Source of the DNA: Nitrosopumilaceae archaeon
GTDB lineage: Archaea; Thermoproteota; Nitrososphaeria; Nitrososphaerales; Nitrosopumilaceae
Direction of reading: 5' to 3'
NCBI GenBank assembly: GCA_007571225.1
Contig: RKRU01000084.1
Location: forward strand, 1-8,885
DNA length: 8,885 nucleotides
The position numbers and the translations under genes were made by a program. Under the pieces are notes generated by a model that searched no databases, was not told the origin of the DNA, and saw only the letters and a program-made list of their open reading frames with translations. Shown here piece by piece: positions 4,479-8,885 of the stretch (position 1 is its first letter; each line of letters starts with the position of its first letter).

Positions 4479-5300
4479 TCATGGAAAGGACTGCAGGACC
4501 GCTGCATAGCTTGCAAACCTGTGGTTTTCGGGCGCCACCATGTGCTGCACGTACCGGGGCGACCACTTGCCGCGAACGGCGCCGTTCAGTCCGATGGGGT
4601 CTCCAGCCATTGCTGTGGTGTGGTCGTCTGATACTGCCTCCTCTGACAACACCTCGTCTGTGGGCGAATAATAGTTTACAATCGTGCCTCTTATGATGTG
4701 GTCCATAGCGCCGCGCACCTCTAATCTGTCTTGTATGTCTGCAGGAAGCGACGCGCCAAACAGATGTACACTCTCTATAATGCCTGCAGTGTCATCCATT
4801 CTGGCAAGGTGCATGACTGCCGCATGTATCACCTCAGAACCAAGTGAGTGTCCTAGTAGGCGCACCATGATATCGTCCCTCTTGGTTTTGGCCCATACAA
4901 GAAAGTCTGCAAGATGCCTGCCGTTGGCAACTGCAATCGTATATCCTGTTGCCAAGGCCTCCTTGTAGTGCTTTTTGGTGTATGCCCCTTTGGTGTTGGT
5001 GTCATAACTGAATCCAATTACAGGATGGCCGTATCCGAGCAGGCGCAGCCTCTCTTGCGCAATGACTGCCTTGTCTCTTGCGCCACAGTCGTTGTTTCTA
5101 AACCCATGTATCATAATGGCAAGCTCGTCGATGCCGCCGCCTGTTATTACATCTGAGTATCTCCTAGGGCACATGCGGTACGTGACGGCTCTATCCACAG
5201 GCTCCCCCGTATACAGGTTGTAGCATCCGCGCGTTGTGATGCGCGGCACGACTCTCCGGTTATGGGCCGTCTCTTCTTGCACTGCTATCATCATCATCAT
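4479..5300 (-). CDS. Alpha/beta hydrolase (esterase/lipase-like)
   Basis: The 273-residue product is an alpha/beta-hydrolase fold enzyme with unknown substrate. It has a strand-loop AIMIHGFRNND (61-71), whose HG is the usual oxyanion-hole position, and the nucleophile elbow GHSLGS (150-155) with Ser152. A likely acid is Asp215 in YYSPTDEVL and a likely catalytic His is His260 in APENHRF. Overall it resembles the DUF900/DUF726-like branch of serine hydrolases. The start region carries four consecutive ATG codons (5300-5289), so initiation could occur at any of them. The frame cannot extend far upstream in a useful way. The gene begins 14 bp after the metG stop with no TATA box in the gap, so it is probably cotranscribed with metG. 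There is no signal peptide, so a cytoplasmic location is likely. Confidence 0.82.
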   Translation of the reverse strand: MMMMIAVQEETAHNRRVVPRITTRGCYNLYTGEPVDRAVTYRMCPRRYSDVITGGGIDELAIMIHGFRNNDCGARDKAVIAQERLRLLGYGHPVIGFSYDTNTKGAYTKKHYKEALATGYTIAVANGRHLADFLVWAKTKRDDIMVRLLGHSLGSEVIHAAVMHLARMDDTAGIIESVHLFGASLPADIQDRLEVRGAMDHIIRGTIVNYYSPTDEVLSEEAVSDDHTTAMAGDPIGLNGAVRGKWSPRYVQHMVAPENHRFASYAAVLQSFP

Positions 5301-5314
5301 CCATCTAGCCGGTA

Positions 5315-7018
5315 CTATGATGGCCCGAGCCTCTCCTTGTGGCGCCCGACATCTGCTGCATCCACCCTCTCAAAGAGGGGTGATACGTTGCCCAACCTGT
5401 GTCTTGGCTGCATTGCAATCTCTGAGATGCCGTCCCATGACGCATCCTTGGGACTACCAACAAGTCCGAGCTGCGCCCACATACGTTCTGCAGACTCTGG
5501 GATGAACGGGTATGCGGCTATTGACAGCGAGCGTACTGCATTGACTGACAGGTATATGCAGTTTGCAGTATCTGGCTCCCTCCCCTTCCAGGGCTCCCTG
5601 TGCTGAAAGTACTGGTTGAAGTGTGCCGAGAATGCCATTATGGCCTTTAGCGCTCTGTCAAGGTGGTTCTGCTCCATAAGGGCGTACAGCTCAGATGCCA
5701 GTCTTGCAATCTTGGATTCTGCTGTGTGATCTTCATCGTCGTACGCGCCGGGTTCTGGCAGAGTCCCCTCGAACCTTTTTACTGTAAACCCCAAGACCCG
5801 GTTGACCAAGTTTCCTATATTCCCTATTAGTTCGGAGTTTATCCTTGCTGCAAAATCGTCCCAGTCAAAGTTGAGGTCGTCTTGCGAGTACGGATTTATT
5901 GATATTAGGTAAAACCGCAGATAGTCAGCAGGATAATACCGGAGAAACTCCCTGAGTCCTATGTACCAGTTGCGGCTCTTTGATATCTTTTTGAACTGCA
6001 ATGTGAGGTGTCCCCGCGTGGGTATGTAGTCGGGCAGCTTGTACTCCGAACCGATTCCCAGCCTTATTGCAGGCAAGAAGAGATAGTGGTGGTATACAAT
6101 GTCCTTGCCGATAAAGTGGTATATGTCAGCAGAGTTCCAGAATTCCTTGCCGTCAATTCCGTGTGATTCCAGAAACTGCAGCGCAGATGAGATATAGGCC
6201 AGATGGTTATCAAACCAGCCGTAAAAGACCTTGCCGTCACCTTCTTTATTCACATTACCATTTACATCTGTATCCTGCCGCCACCCCACCACTCTGGCCG
6301 GCACCGGAACTCCCCACGGTATGTCTCTAGTTATGTCCCAGTCTGTCAGTCCGGACTTTATCCAGTTCTGCACATACTTTTTGACATCGCGCTGCAGGTT
6401 TTCGTTGGATGCAAGCCACTCTGATAGTGGTTCGGCAAAGCCGCTCAGCTTGAAGAAGACATGTGTGGAGCTCCGCTTTGATGGTGTAGCACCGCATATA
6501 GAACACTTGGGGTTTTGTATCTCCTCGGGCACGCGTCCGCACCTCTCACATAAATCCGAGTACTGGTCTTGGGCCCCGCAGTACGGGCACTCTCCTATGA
6601 CGTACCTGTCAGGCAAGAACTTGGTGTCGTACTCGCAGTAGAACTGTACTACCTCGCGCTCAAATATGTGTCCGGCCGCGTCCAGCTTTAAGTATACGTC
6701 CCGTACAAACTCTATGTTTGCAGGCGAGCTTGTCTGTGAAAAGTGGTCAAACCGTATGTCGAACATCTCAAAGTCCTCTCTGTCCCTCTTGTTCCATCCG
6801 GCCACGTACTGCGCAGGCGTGACCCCCTCTGACTCGGACTGTATCAGAATGGGCGTCCCAAAGTCGTCTGATGCGCATATGTAGTATGCCTCGGTTCCGG
6901 CCAGCCTGAGAAACCTACAGGTGACGTCTGCAGGCAGGTACGTGGAGGCGACATGCCCCAAGTGGATCTCGCCGTTTGCATACGGGAGGGCGCTTGTGAT
7001 TATGGCCTTTTTTACCAT
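5315..7018 (-). CDS. metG: Methionyl-tRNA synthetase
   Basis: This class I synthetase charges tRNA(Met) with methionine. Numbered from the chosen ATG, it has HLGH (19-22) as the HIGH motif in PYANGEIHLGH. The connective insert carries zinc-knuckle cysteines CPYC and CERC (144-160) plus a second CSIC pair (172-175). KISKS follows at about 344-348, then an alpha-helical anticodon-binding domain to the C terminus (567 aa). No EMAP-like C-terminal tRNA-binding domain is present. Between PVPARVVGW and KVFYGWFDN is an Asn/Gly/Asp-rich insert (VNGNVNKEGDG). A GTG 12 bp upstream (7030) is also in frame, but ATG 7018 fits better: it lies 27 nt from a TTTTAA box and gives the usual short N terminus. 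The ahcY stop is 31 bp upstream. Confidence 0.96.
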   Translation of the reverse strand: MVKKAIITSALPYANGEIHLGHVASTYLPADVTCRFLRLAGTEAYYICASDDFGTPILIQSESEGVTPAQYVAGWNKRDREDFEMFDIRFDHFSQTSSPANIEFVRDVYLKLDAAGHIFEREVVQFYCEYDTKFLPDRYVIGECPYCGAQDQYSDLCERCGRVPEEIQNPKCSICGATPSKRSSTHVFFKLSGFAEPLSEWLASNENLQRDVKKYVQNWIKSGLTDWDITRDIPWGVPVPARVVGWRQDTDVNGNVNKEGDGKVFYGWFDNHLAYISSALQFLESHGIDGKEFWNSADIYHFIGKDIVYHHYLFLPAIRLGIGSEYKLPDYIPTRGHLTLQFKKISKSRNWYIGLREFLRYYPADYLRFYLISINPYSQDDLNFDWDDFAARINSELIGNIGNLVNRVLGFTVKRFEGTLPEPGAYDDEDHTAESKIARLASELYALMEQNHLDRALKAIMAFSAHFNQYFQHREPWKGREPDTANCIYLSVNAVRSLSIAAYPFIPESAERMWAQLGLVGSPKDASWDGISEIAMQPRHRLGNVSPLFERVDAADVGRHKERLGPS

Positions 7019-7041
7019 TGCAGTTGGCACGCCACTGCGGG

Positions 7042-7048
7042 TTAAAAG
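7042..7048 (-). promoter_or_regulatory. TATA-like box of metG
   Basis: The minus-strand sequence CTTTTAA is centred about 27 nt before the ATG at 7018, in the short gap after the ahcY stop. It suggests an internal promoter and decides between the GTG (7030) and ATG (7018) starts in favour of ATG. Confidence 0.45.
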
Positions 7049-7049
7049 C

Positions 7050-8303
7050 CTACCAGCTGTGCGAATACTTTAGCTGTTCGGGTGTCAGGCTGTCCATCTG
7101 TACATCCATTGCGGCCAGGGCGTCGCGCGCCACCTGCTTGTCTATATCTGCAGGTACATCAGTTATTGTGGTCCCCATGGACTTGTGGTTTTCTAGTATG
7201 TACAGTATGGAGAGTATCTGGTTTGAGAAGGACTGTGCCATTACTTCTGGCGGATGTCCCTCGGCTGCCACCAGATTGGCAAGACGCCCCTTGCCGATCA
7301 GGTATACCTTTTTCTTGCTGTCCATTAGAGTACACTCATCTAGGTTCGGCCTCACCTCGCGTACCGAAGCAGACTGGTTCAGCAAATAGTCAGTATCAAT
7401 CTCAACATCAAAGTGTCCGACGTTTCCTAGTACCGCAGAATTGGGCATCTGTTCTATGTGCTCTCTGGTTATGACATCCCTCATACCTGTACATGTAATG
7501 AATATCTGGCCCCTCCTACAGGCCTGCGACATGGGCTCCACATCAAATCCGTCCATGTGCGCCTCGAGCGCCCTTACCGGATCTACTTCTGTTACGATGA
7601 CGCGCGACCCCATCCCTTTGCATCTGGCTGCCACGCCCTTTCCAACCCAGCCGTATCCGGCCACCACGACGCGCTTTGAGGCCAGCAACAGGTTCATGGC
7701 CCGCAGATATCCGTCTATGGTGGACTGGCCCGTGCCGTACCGGTTGTCAAAGAGGTGTTTTGTGTGTGCCTCGTTTACAAGTATGACTGGATAGCGCAGC
7801 TTGCCCTGCTCCTTTACTGCCCTTATGCGGTTAACTCCTGCAGTGGTCTCCTCGGTGGCCCCGAGTATCTTTAGGTTTGCAAACCTTGGATCAAAGTGTG
7901 CTTTTATGTTCATGTCCGCCCCATCGTCGGTGAGTATGGATGGCTTGTGTTCGAGCACCTTCTCTATGCACCAGTCGTACTCCTCTGGGGTCTGGCCGTT
8001 CCACGCATACGTGTGTATTCCCTCTGATGCCAGAAATGCCGCAATGTCGTCCTGCGTGGTCAGCGGGTTGCCCCCGCAGCATGCCACAGTTGCCCCTAGT
8101 TCCTTTGCCCCCATCAGCAGGACGGACGTCTCTTTTGTTATGTGGAGGCAGAATCCCAGCGTTACGCCCTCAAGCGGCTTCTTGTCCTTGAGGCGGCCTA
8201 TGGTGTTGTCGAGTATCTGCATGTGCGACCTGGCCCACTCGTATGAAGTTCTGCCCTGTTGTACTAGATGTTCGCCCTCTTTTACCTTGCTCAACAACGG
8301 CAC
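7050..8303 (-). CDS. ahcY: S-adenosylhomocysteinase
   Basis: AhcY reversibly hydrolyses S-adenosylhomocysteine to adenosine and homocysteine with tightly bound NAD, relieving product inhibition of methyltransferases. Visible signatures (417-aa numbering) include substrate-site HITKET (54-59), DDGAD (126-130), GATEETTAG (148-156), the catalytic Lys/Asp segment NEAHTKHLFDNRYGTGQS (177-194), the Rossmann loop GYGWVGKG (216-223) and GNVGHFD. The C terminus ends LTPEQLKYSHSW, the short archaeal form without the Lys/Tyr tail of the bacterial and eukaryotic enzymes. Some archaeal relatives prefer S-inosylhomocysteine, so the exact substrate is inferred. The start is uncertain. GTG 8303 is the first possible codon after a stop at 8316-8318, but a TATA-like TTTTATAG lies only about 17 nt before it. 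TTG at 8297 or 8294 fits that box better. Confidence 0.95.
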   Translation of the reverse strand: MPLLSKVKEGEHLVQQGRTSYEWARSHMQILDNTIGRLKDKKPLEGVTLGFCLHITKETSVLLMGAKELGATVACCGGNPLTTQDDIAAFLASEGIHTYAWNGQTPEEYDWCIEKVLEHKPSILTDDGADMNIKAHFDPRFANLKILGATEETTAGVNRIRAVKEQGKLRYPVILVNEAHTKHLFDNRYGTGQSTIDGYLRAMNLLLASKRVVVAGYGWVGKGVAARCKGMGSRVIVTEVDPVRALEAHMDGFDVEPMSQACRRGQIFITCTGMRDVITREHIEQMPNSAVLGNVGHFDVEIDTDYLLNQSASVREVRPNLDECTLMDSKKKVYLIGKGRLANLVAAEGHPPEVMAQSFSNQILSILYILENHKSMGTTITDVPADIDKQVARDALAAMDVQMDSLTPEQLKYSHSW

Positions 8304-8316
8304 GCCTTGGCCATGC

Positions 8317-8324
8317 TATAAAAT
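8317..8324 (-). promoter_or_regulatory. TATA box of ahcY
   Basis: The minus-strand sequence TTTTATAG is centred near 8320. Standard archaeal spacing would place transcription start near 8294-8297, on the TTG codons just inside the GTG-initiated frame. A second, weaker candidate is GATATAC around 8367-8373, which would give a leader of about 40 nt. Confidence 0.5.
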
Positions 8325-8360
8325 CCTATGTTGATGGCTGTTGTACGGCTTGGCTATTGT

Positions 8361-8392
8361 ACATGGGTATATCTGGCTTTTTTGGCCCATGT
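8361..8392. promoter_or_regulatory. Inverted repeat upstream of ahcY
   Basis: ACATGGG (8361-8367) and CCCATGT (8386-8392) are perfect 7-bp arms around an 18-nt loop holding a run of six T. It lies between ahcY and the 84-bp element, about 58-89 nt upstream of GTG. It could be an operator for ahcY, or a T-rich stop signal for plus-strand transcription. Seven base pairs could also occur by chance. Confidence 0.3.
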
Positions 8393-8398
8393 GGGGAT

Positions 8399-8481
8399 GT
8401 AACTGTTTACGTCTAGCGTAAACAACTTGCCAAATTTATGCCTAGAATCAGTCATTCAGGCGTGGGAACGTAAGCAGTTAC
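8399..8481 (-). mobile_element. MITE-like 83-bp element, copy B
   Basis: This is the reverse-orientation copy of 1656-1739. The aligned copies differ by eight substitutions, all transitions, and one single-base gap. Its ends are GTAACTGTTTACGT (plus, 8399-8412) and ACGTAAGCAGTTAC (8468-8481), again inverted at 13 of 14 positions. Near the left end TGTTTACG (8404-8411) pairs perfectly with CGTAAACA (8417-8424) around the 5-nt loop TCTAG. It sits 95 bp upstream of ahcY, oriented toward it as copy A is toward tatA. There is no coding capacity and no clear target-site duplication. Confidence 0.65.
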
Positions 8482-8487
8482 ATGATG

Positions 8488-8751
8488 TCAGCTGTTTTCA
8501 GCAACAGTACTGCGCAGCGGTTCGATGCTTCGTGCCAGACTGTCGATCTGATCTTTGATGTCTTTGATCATCTCGTCTGACAGATCAAATATCTTCTGAT
8601 TATTCTTCTTTGCATTATTGGACCAATTGCGGATATCGTTTAGATTTTTGATGTGGCTTTCAATATCTTGCATGCACTTATCGATTGTAGTCCAGTCGAT
8701 CCCTCTGTCTTGGGATTTTATGCGCGTGCAGAGAGCTTCTGCTAAGGACAA
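8488..8751 (-). CDS. Hypothetical helical / coiled-coil protein (87 aa)
   Basis: I do not recognise a family. The 87-residue product is almost entirely helix-friendly and charged, with regularly spaced Ile/Leu in IKNLNDIRNW and DEMIKDIKDQIDSLARSIEPL, suggesting a coiled coil or helical bundle. No membrane segment or signal is seen. The nominal start is TTG at 8751. The frame stays open upstream to a stop at 8788-8790 and the added codons (ending FYAG) look coding, so the real N terminus may be longer or the gene may be truncated at its 5' end. The gene ends six bases from copy B of the 84-bp element and is AT-richer than the housekeeping block, in keeping with an accessory location. Confidence 0.5.
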   Translation of the reverse strand: MSLAEALCTRIKSQDRGIDWTTIDKCMQDIESHIKNLNDIRNWSNNAKKNNQKIFDLSDEMIKDIKDQIDSLARSIEPLRSTVAENS

Positions 8752-8774
8752 TCCCGCATAAAAGATTATGTCGT

Positions 8775-8885
8775 TTGATTGTTCGTTCTATTGTACCGAA
8801 ATTAGGTCGCACTAACTTTGGCGAGATCGCATCCTACCTACAGACCGGTATCAAGCACATAGTACCAAAGAGGCTAAAACACGAA
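8775..8885 (+). CDS. Possible partial gene running off the right edge
   Basis: The plus frame from TTG 8775 is open to the end of the window (37 codons). Its translation looks protein-like: SIVPKLGRTNFGEIASYLQ is followed by a basic stretch IKHIVPKRLKHE. The frame is open back to a stop at 8688-8690 but holds no ATG or GTG, so TTG 8775 is the only ordinary start. No domain can be assigned from this fragment. It would be divergent from the 87-aa gene, and the two open frames overlap by about a dozen bases at their 5' ends. The minus frames over 8790-8885 are closed by stops, which mildly favours the plus reading. Confidence 0.25.
   Translation, partial: MIVRSIVPKLGRTNFGEIASYLQTGIKHIVPKRLKHE

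Noticed and set aside
6231..6641. 136-codon plus ORF
   Set aside because: It is antisense to the zinc-knuckle and catalytic region of metG and shows no independent domain.
7801..8334. 177-codon plus ORF, Ser/Cys/Met-rich
   Set aside because: It is antisense to ahcY, whose catalytic and NAD motifs are all present; composition is typical of a shadow frame in GC-rich wobble codons.
8399..8481. SAM/SAH riboswitch upstream of ahcY
   Set aside because: The same sequence also lies upstream of tatA and is bounded by terminal inverted repeats, and I see no match to known SAH or SAM riboswitch cores.

Overview
The window most likely comes from an ammonia-oxidising-type thaumarchaeon (Nitrososphaerota, possibly a Cenarchaeum/Nitrosopumilus relative). 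This is inferred from three things: an archaeal-style MetG with CxxC zinc knuckles, a short archaeal S-adenosylhomocysteinase, and TATA boxes about 25-27 nt ahead of several start codons, as expected for leaderless archaeal mRNAs. No rRNA or complete tRNA gene was found, and lineage cannot be settled from this window alone.

Layout. Bases 1-2047 are gene-poor and repeat-rich. They hold one credible hypothetical gene (644-1222, minus) with a serine linker, several weak or broken open frames, a 28-bp perfect inverted repeat bracketing about 1.2 kb (324-351 / 1476-1503), a 35-bp direct repeat (1199-1233 / 1272-1306), an 84-bp element with terminal inverted repeats (1656-1739), and an exact 67-bp tandem duplication beside it (1733-1869).

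Bases 2048-8303 form a compact conserved block. tatA is on the plus strand and converges on six minus-strand genes, which read in transcription order: ahcY (S-adenosylhomocysteinase), metG (methionyl-tRNA synthetase), an alpha/beta hydrolase, an EF1A/SelB-like protein with a degenerate GTPase domain, ubiX (flavin prenyltransferase) and a SRPBCC/START-like protein. Spacing is tight (1 to about 40 nt), but TATA-like boxes ahead of ahcY, metG, the EF-like gene and ubiX suggest several overlapping transcription units. ahcY and metG both touch methionine metabolism: AhcY clears the by-product of SAM-dependent methylation and regenerates homocysteine, and MetG charges tRNA with methionine. UbiX makes prenylated FMN for UbiD-type decarboxylases. 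TatA forms the pore of the twin-arginine translocase.

Bases 8304-8885 are again accessory-like. They hold a second, inverted copy of the 84-bp element (8399-8481), a small coiled-coil-like hypothetical gene (8488-8751, minus) and a possible plus-strand gene running off the right edge.

The most unusual feature is the pair of TIR-bearing elements. They bracket the housekeeping block in opposite orientation, and each points toward the outermost gene of the block. Their terminal heptamer CAGTTAC also recurs between the TATA box and start codon of tatA and of ubiX. The other notable items are the pseudo-GTPase and the recurrent Ser/Gly/Asn low-complexity segments in otherwise conserved proteins.
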